Positions 24,301 through 36,670 of a stretch of DNA of 64,000 nt are shown here, piece by piece. The position numbers and the translations under genes were made by a program. Below the pieces are notes generated by a model. The model had not been told where the DNA came from. It did no database searches and saw only the letters and a program-made list of their open reading frames with translations. The stretch is from Nymphaea colorata. Lineage: Eukaryota; Streptophyta; Magnoliopsida; Nymphaeales; Nymphaeaceae. Each line of letters opens with the position of its first letter. Within the stretch, counting starts at the first letter, position 1. The stretch lies in assembly GCF_008831285.2 (NCBI RefSeq), contig NC_045139.1, positions 29,491,206 through 29,555,205 of the forward strand, written 5' to 3'.

Positions 24301-25590
24301 CCCTTGTTTGTGGATGAACTGTGGGTACTGGTACAAAATGGCTCATTTGGAGTTGTAGCAAGCGTTTATTATTGATGGCTGTTGTGAAAGAGAGAGAGAG
24401 ATCCACAATTTTTTAAGTCCTGAAGCTTTTTTGCTTTTATACTTATAGTTGCATTGTGCAGCCTGCAGTTGACAAATGGCAGATTCTTGTAGTCAGTCGA
24501 TGGAGTTTGTTGATCCTCCCATTCCTTACATTGGTCACTCTCCTCTGTACTTCATCCTCTATCTTAGCCTCTTAGGTGTCTTTTGCTTCTAATCCTTGAG
24601 CGTTCTCAATCTGTGCTCCTTGAGTGTTCTCATTTCTCAATCTGTCGTTTTCTTTCCGAAAAGTAATGTGTTTCAATTGTTAGTCTGTCAAACCATATGG
24701 GGCCAGTCTTCCACCATCTAAGATAAAGTTTTATGGTGATAGAATTTGGTTGTGTTTGTAGAATTTAAGCAAACATTTTGTATTGTCGCTATTTTCTTGA
24801 ATCTTTCAACATCTGCTTTACTTCACTCTAGCATTCTCAAATGGTGGTCATCTAAGTCGTCTGACTTTGTCTGCTGTATGATAGGCCCTTGGTTACCATG
24901 TTTTAGCTACTCAAAGAGAGTTGAAAGTAGGAAAACAAACAACTTGAATCGAGGATATCGAAAGAAGTTGGAATTTTGGAACAGTATCTTGTACAGCCAA
25001 AAGTGCTGGAACACCTGCAACGGGTCTGACCTATTTGCATGCTCAGTTGAGATCCTGTCATAAAGTATGAGTTATAAAGAAATTTTTCATGTGATGTTGT
25101 TTGGTGGTCATCCTGTTTTCCTTTTTCTGCTCCTTGGTATTTGCTTTATCTACTTACTATGCTTTCTTTTTGTTGTGTATCCTTCATTTTAACTTACCTT
25201 CCTTTTTGCTGCTTTATCATGTGTCTTGCCCTTCTTAACTATGCTCTGCAAATTAGTGGTTCTTTGCACTTTCGTTCAAATAGAAGTTTGCGGTAATTGC
25301 ATTCTCCTTCCTGTGTAGTGGTCATATTTGTTGATTATTTTATGCAGGGTTCTTCTGTGTTCCTTTTTTCTAGGATTTAAAAGCTTTGGAGGATGCGCCA
25401 AGTATGATTACAGGGAAATTTAGGCAAATGAGCTCTTATCCTAGATATGTCATCAGATATGTTAATCATTGATGTACAGATAATGATCTGAGTGATCCTC
25501 AAAGCAGAACCGAGAATCATGGACCGGTCAGATACCTCTGGCTTCGTGAGCGGTGGATGCTATGCACTTCAAAGTGTCTTTCCCTTTCAG
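21283..25590 (+). other. 5' leader intron of the WRKY19-like gene with internal duplication and insertion
   Basis: About 4 kb without coding sequence. A segment at 21415-21830 is duplicated downstream: 22005-22297 repeats the first part (GAAATTGGTTCCGGAGTGTG is identical in both) and 23027-23130 repeats the second part (TGCTTGTAGTTCC...TGAAGCTTTG). The two halves of copy 2 are parted by about 730 bases of unrelated DNA with GTATCGT-type ends. A short third match (TTCTGCTAGTTGCAT) lies at 23455. The acceptor may be TTTATGCAG near 25347 or CCCTTTCAG at 25590. Confidence 0.5.
22298..23026. mobile_element. Probable insertion splitting the second duplication copy
   Basis: This segment interrupts an otherwise collinear match to 21690-21760. 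Near its left edge it has TGTATCGTGCAATACG, CCTATACGATACG and further GATAC motifs, and near its right edge GATACACATTACGATACG, giving imperfect inverted ends (GTATCGT/ACGATAC). No coding capacity. Target duplication not resolved. Confidence 0.5.
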
Positions 25591-25593
25591 TGA
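25519..25593 (+). other. Upstream ORF of 24 codons in the leader of the WRKY19-like gene
   Basis: ATG at 25519 opens a frame, MDRSDTSGFVSGGC and ten more residues, closing with TGA at 25591-25593, 133 bases before the main start. The frame is +1, not that of the main start. Its last codon coincides with a good splice acceptor (TTTCCCTTTCAG), so it could be intronic. Whether it is translated cannot be told from sequence. Confidence 0.35.
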
Positions 25594-25726
25594 TTAACAT
25601 GTGTAATACTACTCAAAGGTGTTCCAGTCCCGTGGAACTGCAGTGCTTTTGGAGCCTTTTTGGTTCCTTTATTGTTGGTTCGAGTTAGTTACCAACTCCT
25701 ATTTAGAGTTCATCATTTCCTCTTAT

Positions 25727-27771
25727 ATGGATCTCAACTCTACAGATGTTTCCTTTCCTCAAATGTTGGGGTCACGTTCAGATACGTGCAATCTTCCCAG
25801 CTGCAGTACAGGACTTGGCTTTGGTGATACAACATTGCGATTAGACTGTTGTGGGTACAATCAGGACCATGACAAGGGTCCGGCAGGGGTGCACATGATT
25901 AGTGCATCTGCATATTCTCCAAATTCTCTTGAGGACGTTTCCTATGATGATGGATGTACATTAGTCCTAGGATTAGGACCAGCTGGGAGTTCCTCTTTTG
26001 ATTCACTAGGTATTAATAGAGGTAATGGTTCTGGCTCAGTTGCTTGTCTTCCTTCTGAAAGAATGGATATTCACCTGAAGAATGCTGCATTTGATCCATC
26101 TCTTAGTGGCTCTGATACTGATATCTTAAACTTAAGGCTCTCGGGGGATTAATTTTCCAAGAATTTTCTGGTTCTCCTCAACATAGTAGTCCCTTTCTCC
26201 AAAGCCAGACACAGGATAAGTTGGCTGAAAGTGGAAATGGAATTCAGGTTTCAATTGTTGATGAGGGTTCAACATCTGCAGCTCGTAGAAGATCAGGTGG
26301 ATGCATGCAGTCTCTGGTTGATACTTCATCTTTCAGCAGTAGGCATATCCAGAATGTCCGAGACTTGGAGGTTGGATGCAGTTTCAATCTTCAAGTCCAT
26401 TCTAATCCCTCATCTGCTGCTGAGAGCTTGCAAGGTGCAATGTCTGGAAATACTGGTGTGGAAGTTCCAGATCACAGGAGCCATCCAAGACGATGCCGGT
26501 TCAGAGGGTGTACAAAAGGTGCAAGAGGAGCATCAGGGTTGTGCATTGCTCATGGAGGAGGTCAGAGGTGCCAGAAGCCTGGATGTAACAAGGGTGCAGA
26601 AAGCCGAACTGTTTACTGCAAGGCTCATGGTGGCGGCAGAAGGTGTGAGAGCTTAGGATGCACGAAGAGTGCAGAAGGGAAAACAGATTATTGTATTGGA
26701 CATGGTGGTGGAAGAAGGTGTGGGCATCCAGGGTGCACGAAAGCAGCAAGGGGCAAATCTGGCCTTTGCATTCGTCATGGTGGGGGAAAACGCTGCAAGG
26801 TAGACGGCTGCACAAGAAGTGCTGAAGGATTTTTAGGACTCTGCATCTCACATGGCGGTGGTCGAAGATGTCAATATCCAGCATGCAACAAGGGTGCTCA
26901 GGGTAGTACCAGTTTCTGCAAAGCACATGGTGGTGGTAAGAGATGCATTTTTGCTGGGTGTAACAAGGGTGCTGAGGGGAGCACACCGTTGTGCAAGGGC
27001 CATGGAGGGGGAAAGCGTTGCATGTTTGGTGGGGGAGGTGTATGCCCTAAGAGTGTGCATGGAGGCACCAATTTCTGTGTTGCTCATGGGGGTGGAAAGA
27101 GGTGCGCGGTACCTGGGTGTACAAAGAGTGCTAGGGGGAGGACTGATTGCTGTGTTCGTCATGGTGGGGGAAAACGTTGTCATTTTGAGGGTTGTGGCAA
27201 GAGTGCACAGGGGAGTACTAACTTTTGCAAAGCACATGGTGGTGGGAAGAGGTGCATGTGGGGCCAAGAGGGGACAGTTTATGCTGGGGTGCTTGTCAAA
27301 GGCAAAAACGGTGAGATTCAGACTGGTCCTTGTGACAAGTTTGCAAGAGGGAAGAGTGGCTTGTGTGCTGCTCATGGCAGTCTGGTCCAGGCAATGATAC
27401 CTGGAACAGCCGAAGGAAATACAGGAATCAGCCCTGGCCTGTTTCGTGGGCTGGCTCATCCTTCAACAGGCAATAGCGGCGATGATGATTCATCAGGTGC
27501 TAGCACGGTATCAGAACTGGCGATTGATTGCACACAGTCTGCAGATGAATCATCTAGGTCCCATAATCATCTGATACCGCCTCAGGTCTTGGTTCCTCCA
27601 TCCATGAAGTCCCCAAGTTTGTTTGGCTTGGGGAGTGAGAAAGGGGCCAGCATGCCTGCACCTAGCAATATTAGTAGCACCTTGGCCGTTCCAGAAGGCA
27701 GGGTGCATGGTGGAAGCTTGATGTTTCTGCTCGGAGGCGATCTCAAGGCTGCTGCAGATCGTGTTTTCTAG
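25727..27771 (+). CDS. WRKY19-like CCCH-repeat protein (no WRKY domain), with apparent frameshift
   Basis: The protein belongs to the plant family annotated as WRKY19-like or loricrin-like. From ATG 25727 the first 141 residues carry the family N-terminus (TGLGFGDTTLRLDC, YDDGCTLVLGLGP, ILNLRLSG). The frame then stops at 26150-26152. The family sequence resumes in the next frame (GLIFQEFSGSPQHSSPF...) and runs to the stop at 27769-27771. One extra base in the G5 run at 26143-26147 would join the two into a protein of about 680 residues, the usual size. The second part holds 11 tandem units of C-x4-C-x10-C-x2-H joined by HGGG(K/R)RC linkers at about 26494-27380, the last two with insertions. 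The family is thought nuclear; the repeats may bind zinc. An ATG at 26305 could start a shorter protein that keeps all repeats. No WRKYGQK motif is present. Confidence 0.85.
26494..27380 (+). repeat. Coding tandem array of about 75-base units (11 CCCH repeats)
   Basis: Each unit encodes one C-x4-C-x10-C-x2-H module ending in HGGGKRC. DNA similarity between units explains the long open frames seen on the opposite strand (26501-26986 and 26848-27459), which are shadows. Confidence 0.9.
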
Positions 27772-29064
27772 TCCTCCAAATGCGAGTGACCTACATATTG
27801 GGACTGATTCTTTGTGGTGGGTGGTGCTATTAGATGAATGGTCTTCATTAATAATATATTATGGAGTTGCTAATGTGTGAAAACTTTGTACTTATCTTGG
27901 GCGAAGACTATCTTCAGATATGTGTATTTTCAGATAGTCTTTAAGTTGGCCTTAAGGAAATGAAACTGTGTCGTCGTAGGGGGTCTTTTATAAATAGAGT
28001 TAATTGATAATGGGTCAGATCCCCTTGTAGTCCCAATATCATATTGTCATAAATAGGCTGTTATCCCAAGGGATTAGGGCTATCAAGTAATGAGAATTGC
28101 CTCTCGGTGAGAGACAAGTTTAGGCCTGACTGTTTGTTGGGAGGGTGCGTGAGTTGGTGTCAATCACTAGAATCAATGTTGTAAAAGGCGTGAATTATAA
28201 TATATACAAACTATGATACTAAAAATGAAGAAAACAACTAAAATTAGAAACATATAAAGACGAAAAACCATATAAGCATCTAACACTTTGCTTGCTCATA
28301 TGACATTAATCTTATGACTCTTATTATTCTGTTTCATGGTTGTCCTAAAAGTATAAATTGTGTTCTATGCCTTCCGTGATTTGGACCTCTCCCATGTGGT
28401 TGGTCCCAATTCTTAACCAGCTGTGCCAAGACATCAACGGTGAGCGGTTTGTGCACCTCTACTTTAGGCTTGCTTTCTGCACTGGCATACTTAGGTATCT
28501 ATATTGGCTGTTGAACCTAACATTCTTTGGGGATGGTCGCATATTGATTGGAGGATCTAGTTTTGACTCTTGAGCAACTCATTGTGGAGAAGTTCGGAGG
28601 GACAGAAGCTCTGGACTCTTGAGCAACTCATTGTTTCACACGACTGAATGCATAGATGAGGTTAGAATGTCTAAAACTATACAAGTTTTAAGCACCATGA
28701 AAATCAAATGGTCTATTGTTGAATGCTCATAAAAGCTACAGATACAGATCTGGGCCATTATATACACATGCACACAAAGGAGAGGAAGAGATGTTGGGGG
28801 ACCCATGGCATGGTAGTTGCCGATGAAGATTGCGGGCTTTCGGTTGCTTTAGGCAAATGGTGGTCCTCCGGTCGAATTGCTTTTTCTCCCTCTCTTTCAT
28901 GAGGGTAGGATGTAGAGTCTCTTTTCTATTACCAATCATCAAGTTGTGCTTTCTAAGTAATCCACCTCTCTCTCTTTTGTTGCTAAATTTGATGTCAAAT
29001 GCTATGGTTGGAGTGGTTGAGTCTCAGTTACTTAGCTCACACGCTCATCTTTCACTCTGCAGTG

Positions 29065-29096
<32 letters not shown>

Positions 29097-29282
29097 CAAG
29101 TTAAGATTTATCATGTGTCACAAAATATTACTCAATGAGAAGAAGAGATAGCAAAATGGTCTACGTTACAGCAGCACGACGAAGAAGTCTTAAGTTTGAA
29201 TACGCGTCGTTAATTCACATCTGCTTATTCAAGAAAAAAGATTCGCACATCCGCACAGGGAACAAATTGTCAAAATTTTCAC

Positions 29283-29335
<53 letters not shown>

Positions 29336-30790
29336 TATTTATAATTTAAGACGAATCATCTTGATCTTTTTTTAAGAGGAGTAGCTAGGGCAGAACCAAA
29401 ATATTAGCCTTTTCATATGAAGTTCTATAAAGCACTTTTCCCTTTTTCTGTATGAACATTTGTAAAATTTTAAAAATAACAATGATTTATTCAAATATAA
29501 TGTTCTAGTTTTGGCTATGGAACACAAGGATCCTATCATTTTAATAAAAACCGAAACCTTTTTTTGATAGGATGAGAGAGAGTTTTGGTTAAGTGCTATG
29601 AAAAACAGCCAAAACTCTCATTCAACCACTTGCCTCTTTTTAGTATAGAGTATTGCTTTGGTGCCTCAGGATGATACTTTTTCCGCGTTTCAACTTGCAT
29701 GTCGGTGACCTTTTATTTGTAGCACAGAAAATTGATGTCTCACCCTTTGTTTGTAGCACAGGAAATTGATGTCCCAAAGATTTGAAACGTGAACTGCCCT
29801 CCTACCTGCCTCCACTCCGAACGTTGCGCCAGCCCTCCTCAGGGATTTCTACTTTTCTTGTCCTTGAGGTGTAGAGCTATATACCTGCCTTGAAGATACA
29901 CTTGCACTGCATGCTAACTAGCTCTTCAGTGCGACAACAGAAGGAGTGATATCCTGGCTTAGACTAAGAGCTGGCCGCCTACCCACCACTTATCCCACCA
30001 TTGCACCAACACCTCTTGGAGTCGCTATGTTATGTATTTTGGTTTCAAATCAAAAACATGATACAATTATAAATGTTACTTTTAAAATAAATAATCAAAC
30101 ACTACATAAAATAACAATAGGAGGGAAGTTTGAAAAACACATTGTTACTTTTATCAAATGCCTTCTTAGTCTGTTTCCTGTGCATATTAGACTTCGGCCA
30201 TCAAAATGCATGACTTGATAGTTTTTGCCGTCTTTTCAGGTGAGTGAGAAATCCCACCACCCAAAAAAGATCTAAAAACTCCTCATTCCCCCTGCCTCTG
30301 GAGTCCTAAGTTACATCAGTGTTTGTCATCATAGCAACAGTACACTCTTGTACTTAGATGACGCGTCCTACTACCTTAAGACACGAGTACATAGTGCCCA
30401 TGAAAGTCGAACTAGAAACTTACCTTTATACAAGCTCCTAGTTTGACCAACTACACTATTCCCCTTGAGGCGATAGTTTTTGCCATCTTTAATCACGTCG
30501 CAAACAACTGTAATTTTGTAATGTAAAAATCTTAATTTGTCGCCGATATTTTCAAACCTGGCCGAGAAAATCCTGGTGAACTGAAAAGGGATTCGTTGGA
30601 ACTCAACCGCGAGAAAGGAATAAGCTTGCCAGCTCAGGTCCCGACTGGACCAGAGTCACAGACCCGACCCTCCCGGGCCTGACCGAGTCCAGCTGTAGTC
30701 CAACCGAGTCATGCTGTTCTTCCACACCGATACGGTGTTGTTGACAACGGAATCTTCCACTTTTCCTCCCTTCTTTTTGTCCATCTTCTC
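27772..30790. other. 3' UTR then intergenic, no gene seen
   Basis: 27772 to about 28000 is the likely 3' UTR of the zinc-repeat gene. A 21-base sequence GACTCTTGAGCAACTCATTG(T) occurs at 28565 and again at 28614, and TTGTAGCACAG(A/G)AAATTGATG is repeated near 29718 and 29751. (GA)n lies at 29065-29092 and (TA)n at 29287-29332. Short frames have no family. Confidence 0.55.
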
Positions 30791-30803
30791 TCTTCCGCGA
30801 TCA

Positions 30804-30906
30804 TATAAAAGGCTGGCGCAGAGAGAGAGAGAGAGAGAGAGAGGACGGAGTTCTCCGGCGATCTATCGGGATTCGGGGAAGCCTGGGAGTTGGGGCGAGG
30901 AGGGAG
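30804..30906 (+). promoter_or_regulatory. Core promoter and leader of the alpha-SNAP gene
   Basis: TATAAAA at 30804-30810, then a (GA)n tract at 30821-30843 where transcription should begin, then a leader of roughly 65 bases to the ATG at 30907 in a GGGAGATGGCGG context. Confidence 0.6.
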
Positions 30907-33900
30907 ATGGCGGATGAATCGAAGGGCGACGAGTTCCTGAAGAAGGCCGAGAAGAAGATCAGCGGCTGGGGAATCTTCGGGTCCAAGTACGAGGACGCCG
31001 CCGATTTGTACGAGAAGGCGGCGAACCAGTTCAAGCTAGCGAAAGCATGTGAGCTCTCGTCGATCCTCTCTTGCTTCGCTGATTGATCCTTCTTTTGTTT
31101 TTCTGATTTTTCCGAAAGCGTCCTTTATTTCGTGCAGTGCGTTTCGTTATTCTTGTAATCGGGGTGGGAAGTTTTGAGTTTTAGTTGACTTTTCTTCGTG
31201 TTTTTACAGAATTCTGGTCTCTTTCATTTTTTTAGCGTCTCTCTCTCTCTCTATATATATATGTCCGATTGCGATTTTTAGGTTAGAATTGGAAAATATC
31301 TAGGTTGATAGGTTCCGTAACTGTCGGTTGAATCATATGCTTTTGGATTTCTCTTCACAGAATAAAATCAACATTTTTCTCCTCAGTGATACTATTTGGT
31401 TGATGAATTTCTGTAATGAGCGTCTCGATTGCTTTGGGAATGGTGTTGAATCTTACATGACAGTGATCGGATGCTTCTTAAAACAGTGAATTTCCATGGT
31501 TAGATCAAAATAGTTTTTTGTTTTGCTCGTGAGGACCTGTTCTTCTTTTGTATTGAGAGAAAGGAATAGTAGAGTTTAATGCATGTTTTGTTGGTAATCT
31601 TTTACTTTTCCTAGCGGCAAGAACCGTCTTAATGCAAATTCTGTTTCAGGGGATAAAGCTGGAAATTCTTATCTCCGATTGGCTGACTGTCATTTGAAGG
31701 TTCTTCTTCCCATCCTTGGTTTCTGTTGATTATGCTCTTTTGTGGTTTACATGTTCTTATCCTTGTTCATTGGACAGTTGGATAGCAAGCACGAAGCTGC
31801 TTCAGCATGCGTGGATGCAGGAAATTGTTTTAAGAAGATCAATACTGCAGGTTGCTTTCTTGCATCCTTCTGGAAGATAATGTTATTTTCCTGCTTGATT
31901 CTTGTGCTTTAGAATTTTAATGGTGTCCTTTGTTCCTTCTTTGGCATGTTCTTCTTTAATTCTAGTGATGCAGTATATACCTATTTGTCTCCCAACTTCT
32001 ATTGAGTACAAATACGAGAGCTTGTGTACGTTCAATTGGCCCGAATGAGCTGATTCCATCCTTCAAGAGATAATCATGCTTTTGGTATCTTCTTCCCTTT
32101 TTGCCGAAAATTTTCAAAAATACATCTCAAGCTTTATCAATAACAAATGCATCTCTGTTTTTTATCTCCTTAGAAAATCAGTTTGCTTTGGACCGCTATA
32201 AAATCACATTTTTAATAACTAGGTTCTAATTATTCCATATTATGGAAATCAGTTAAAGCGACAAAGACCCCTAGAAACTGGCTTTCCTTATATTTATTAT
32301 TTTTCATGGGCCTTTTGATTCTATGCAACAAAGGTAGTTTATGTATAGCTTTAATTGGTTGGTTGCATTCCAACTATTTAAATGAGTAAAAAGATGTTTT
32401 AACCATTTTTTAAAAGTTTGGTCCCCTTTGTATTATTACCAAAAATTCAGGTGTATTCTTATTTTTCCAAATATTTGTTATAAAATTAATCGAAAAACTA
32501 AGGTGCTCTTCTTAAATTCTTGTTCTAGATGTTAAAATGGAACTTTGTGAACTTCATTATGGAAAAGTTTGTCATCTCTTTGACAATACCATATACTCAG
32601 GTGGTCTATTTTATATGTGCAAAAAGTTTGAGTTTTTTTGAAAGACTTCTTTCTTGCATTCAGAATCCTACTGCTCATCATGATGATACTGTGCCAGTAC
32701 CTGTACGCTGAGCAACCATTAGTGAGTTGTGTAGTTTGTTATTTCTTTGGTACTTTATTCATTTTCAATTGTGATTATTTTTCTGTTGTTCTTTTTTGTT
32801 ATTGTTGTGGTTTCAACTTTCATGGCTTCAGCTATCTTATTCAACCCAAATGATTAGCTTGCCACTGTTTCCATCCTCACGTGTTTCATTTAGATCTGGT
32901 GGAGCCCCCTTTATATTTGTAATTTATATTCTTTCATATATTATATACGCAGTATTGTAGCTAGTATGATACTATTTTTTACGCATTATCATTGGTTCAC
33001 TTATTCAAGCTTTAGAAATAGTGAAATACCTAATTGTGTGTATTCAGTTATCACTGGATTGTTGCATGGCCGAATTAGTGCTGCCTTTGTTGCTCTACTG
33101 GTTACATGAGCATACTGCAAAACTAAGTGAACCAGCATTCAATATCTATACCCTGGTAAAGTTATTAGCTACCATGGTGGTTGCATTTATTTTGGGTGGA
33201 GTTTTCTGCGTGTTAAGATAAACTAAATTTCCAAAATAGGTGCTGATCACAAAGGATTGTTAAGGTATGGGTCCGGAGCATGTGCTAAGTGCTCCAATGT
33301 GGTATCTCTGTGTTGTTTGCCTTTCTTTCATAATTGCTAACGCACTAATTTGTTCCTTTCTTGTCTTTGCTCTCTTATGGTGCATCCTTTGCTGTGTAGA
33401 TGCAATAAGATGTTACGATGCTGCTGTTGGCCACTTTATGGAGATTGGTAGACTTAATATGGCAGCTAGATACTGCAAGGTATACTCAAAATGTCTTTTT
33501 GACTGGAAAACAGTTTGGGTCACTTTTTTTTGGTTTATGCAATTCTTTCCTTATTAGTGTTATCATGTTGTTACCTGCCTTATGTCAACCTGAACACATG
33601 CTTACTTTCAGTTTTATTGCTTGAATTTTTAGGTTCAATAGGTGCAAATTTATTCACATCTAGGTTTATGCTCATTTATCATTGATTTGTGTTCTAGTTG
33701 TGTTTGTTATTTGTAGTTCACACTTAAATACATTAAACTGGAGAGTATTTTTCCATATAAGTGATGACTAGCATTCCCATTATGCAGGAAATTGGTGAAA
33801 TTTATGAAGCTGATCAGGATCTTGAACAGGCAATTGCATACCTGGAAAAATCTGCTGACCTGTTCCACAGTGAAGAAGTGTCAACTTCTGCAAACCAGTG

Positions 33901-35721
33901 CAAGCAAAAAGTTGCACAATTAGCTGCTTCATTAGATCAGTATGTAGCTTGCCGTTGTAATTATATTCTCAGTTTCTCACTTAGTTGGATAGGATGGGTG
34001 CCTTTGTTGGTGTTTCTCGTGATTTGATTCTTATTTTCTATCAGCGTCTTGGATGTTGAACACCTCTTAGAATAATGTTCAGAAATTTCGGAAATTTGGC
34101 ATTTATTGTGGCTTTTTGTGTTTAAAAATCTTTCTCTCTGTAGACTCTGTGAATCTGGGATATAGTTCTCCACTTTTTCCAAACTCGTTATAATAAATCC
34201 AACTGGATGAAGGATCTGGAAAGATTGTTTGAAAATTAAGCTAACTTTCTTGATCCGATGATCATTTTACATCTAACCTTCGTTCTTTATGAAGGTACAG
34301 TCTCACGTTTCACCATTTTTCCTGTATTAGGCCTTACCCTACAGACATCTTGATGAGTTCCACAAATATGTTCTATAGGTGGCATATTTTTCATTGAGTT
34401 TCATGTTTCTGCTATTTCAGGTATCCAAAAGCTATTGAGATTTTTGAATCAATTGCACGGCAATCAATGAATAATAATCTTTTGAAGTATGGCGTGAAAG
34501 GACTTCTCTTGAATGCTGGCATTTGCCACCTCTGCAAAGGAGATGCAGTAGCCATAAATAATGCATTGGAGCAGTACCAGGTCTAAATAGCTGTGTTAAT
34601 ATCTTCAATTCCTTATTTACCAGGAAAATGGTGAAAGCATATTGAAGAATTTAATTTCGTTTTTGCAGGATTTAGATCCAACCTTTTCTGGAACACGGGA
34701 ACATAGACTGTTGGTTGTAAGTTATTCATAAAAAATCCTGGCATTAGCTCATCACTTGACAACCTATAGTAGTTTTCTGCAGGGTGCTTTTTTCTTTCAC
34801 AATCATTATATCTTTCTTCTGAGAGATAATTCGGCCGGAGGGTTATTTGCACAGGCGTAGCTCCTTGTATTAGTGAAGTATTCTCTGTGTTCTGTTGATT
34901 AGATGTGTACGGAGAGCACTAGTAGTTACTCAATCTCGTTCAAGGCCTGTTTTCAATTTAGGGAGCTTGCATTGTTTCCATGAACTAGCTTAAGCAGCAT
35001 GCTATGCAAAACATGGTTGAGCTTGACTGAGGGCCCATGTTTAGGCCATGAACAATACATGCTGAATAACTCGGAAGTGGTGGCAAGATTGACTGCCCCA
35101 CCCTTAAAACTTTTGACTCCAGATGTGATGATCAGATGGCTTGAAACCGTCTGGTTTTTTCAAGTTAGGCACAGGTTAAACATTCTTTTCCAACATGAAG
35201 TGCTCAAAATTCTGAGCAGGATCTTAGCTGATTATTTTATTATTAATTGTCAGGATTTGGCATCGGCCATGGAAGAGGGAGACATTGAAAAGTTCACTGC
35301 TGCTGTGAGGGAATACGATTCTATGACTCGATTGGTATGTATTTTACTCACACTTTTGGTGATATAGTTTTTAGTTTATGTTACAGAGATGCTCTCTATT
35401 TTGACCCCTATTGTCTCGTTCCACCATGTTGGACACATAAATTGCTCTTACCCTCATCTTTAGAGCCATATTCATGTGAAAGATTTCATGTCCTATAAAC
35501 CTGACACGGAAATATACTGTCTCTTTCTCTCTCTCTCTTTTCAAAGATGCAATATCATGGTAGAAGATAAAGATGTGGCTTGTTTACATTCATGTCGTTG
35601 GGCAAACTACTCTTAAGCTGATTTGCTTTTTTAATTTGCACAGGATCCGTGGAAAACATCACTGCTGTTGAAGGCAAAGAACAAATTGAAAGACATGGAG
35701 GAGGAGGACGATCTCACCTAA
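30907..35721 (+). CDS. ASNAP: Alpha-soluble NSF attachment protein (alpha-SNAP)
   Basis: Alpha-SNAP bridges SNARE complexes and the ATPase NSF so that spent SNAREs are taken apart after membrane fusion. Nine exons join in frame: 30907-31048, 31650-31699, 31778-31850, 33400-33479, 33788-33939, 34421-34580, 34669-34716, 35254-35334 and 35644-35721, giving 287 residues, close to the usual 289. All introns are GT-AG. The N-terminus ([20 protein letters not shown], residues 10-29) includes the membrane-contacting loop, the middle is TPR-like helices ([35 protein letters not shown]), and the C-terminus is EEEDDLT, keeping the acidic tail and penultimate Leu that stimulate NSF. No frameshift or missing exon. 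Intron 1 (601 bases) and intron 3 (1549 bases) are the longest. Complete and apparently functional. Confidence 0.95.
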
Positions 35722-36044
35722 TTCTTCTTTTCATGGACTAGGCTTCTTGTAGCCATAGGGCAAAAGATGTTGCATGGAGCTGTTTGGAGGCAATGGCTTT
35801 TGGTTGTGTTGAAATGGATGTCTATCTGATCGGAATATAGTTGACGAGTCGTGTGCTTGGGTTTGATTTCTTTAATGTATACTTCACCTTGTTCATACAT
35901 GCAATTTTTTTTTCTCATATTGCTATTTGTGCAAGCGCCAATCTAGGGAAGTTCAAGCACAGGGCAGCTAAAATGCCTTTGGGAGTTTGACTAGGAATGC
36001 GGTTCCGCTGGAGAGGAAATAATATATATATATATATATATATA

Positions 36045-36232
36045 GGGACGAAGCCAAGATTTTCTTCACGAGCGGGCTGGTAGTTCGACTTCTGGATCCG
36101 AATAGGGCTAAACTGAATTCTAATACAAAAAATACATTATGTAATTAAAAATATTATTTTTTTCAATAAAAAAAAAATGATTGCCTGGGTGGGGGCCATG
36201 GCTTAGACGGCCCCCCTTCCTTTCGCCCCTAT
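36045..36232. repeat. Dispersed non-coding repeat, family C, copy 3
   Basis: AGGGACGAAGCCAAGATTTTC at the left, GGGGGCCATGGCTTAGACGG and CCCCCCTTCC at the right. The same GAAGCCA...TGGCTT ends as the other copies, with a different core. Confidence 0.45.
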
Positions 36233-36264
36233 ATATTTATATATAAAATCTCTAGTGAGTTTCA

Positions 36265-36670
36265 CGTGAATACTTGGAAACGTGAAAGTGACACTTGTTT
36301 CGTGCTTGTAAACTTTCCAGGTGGCCAGCTCTCAAAAGTTGTAGGCTCTTCCTTGTGATGAGAGAGAGTAATGCTGATATGCTACGTTCCAGAAGCTTTG
36401 TCCAAGAGCTTTTCTCCGCTTTTCCTTCTAAACGAGCTTTCTCTTTCAACCTTTCCTTACACAGAGGTGTACATTCAAGTTTCCGTTCAGCTTTAGTCAA
36501 GAAGTCACCTTTTTTTTTCCATAGCTCGGGCCTTCAAATCATCTTTCAAGTAGGTCCAAGTTCCAAGCTCTAAAGGAATAGCGCCTTCAACAGCCAAATC
36601 TCATGCAAGTTTACAGCCACAATCTATTTTTGGCTTCATGACCAAACCCAAAAGTATTGGTGCAATAATT
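36265..36670 (-). pseudogene. Coding-like remnant of unknown origin
   Basis: On the minus strand the reading GLVMKPKIDCGCKLA, stop, DLAVEGAIPLELGTWTYLKD, DLKARAMEKKG, then (after a one-base shift in an A9 run near 36510) GDFLTKAERKLECTPLCKER, LKEKARLEGKAEKSSW continues for about 130 residues. Residue composition and heptad-like Lys/Glu/Leu spacing look like real protein. I do not recognise the family. One stop and one frameshift mean it is not functional as it stands. Candidates are a transposon protein fragment or transferred organelle DNA. A shadow frame lies opposite. Confidence 0.35.

Noticed and set aside
26501-27459. Long minus-strand open frames of 161 and 203 codons opposite the zinc-repeat gene
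   Set aside because: They are shadows of the tandem CCCH coding repeats; regular Gly/Cys codons keep the opposite frames open, and neither resembles a family.
26221-27771. A separate 516-residue protein starting at 26221
   Set aside because: The first codon is TTG, not ATG, and family sequence continues upstream in the same frame to 26146. It is the second part of one frameshifted gene.
36295-36573. 92-codon plus-strand frame
   Set aside because: Lies opposite the better, longer coding-like reading on the minus strand.
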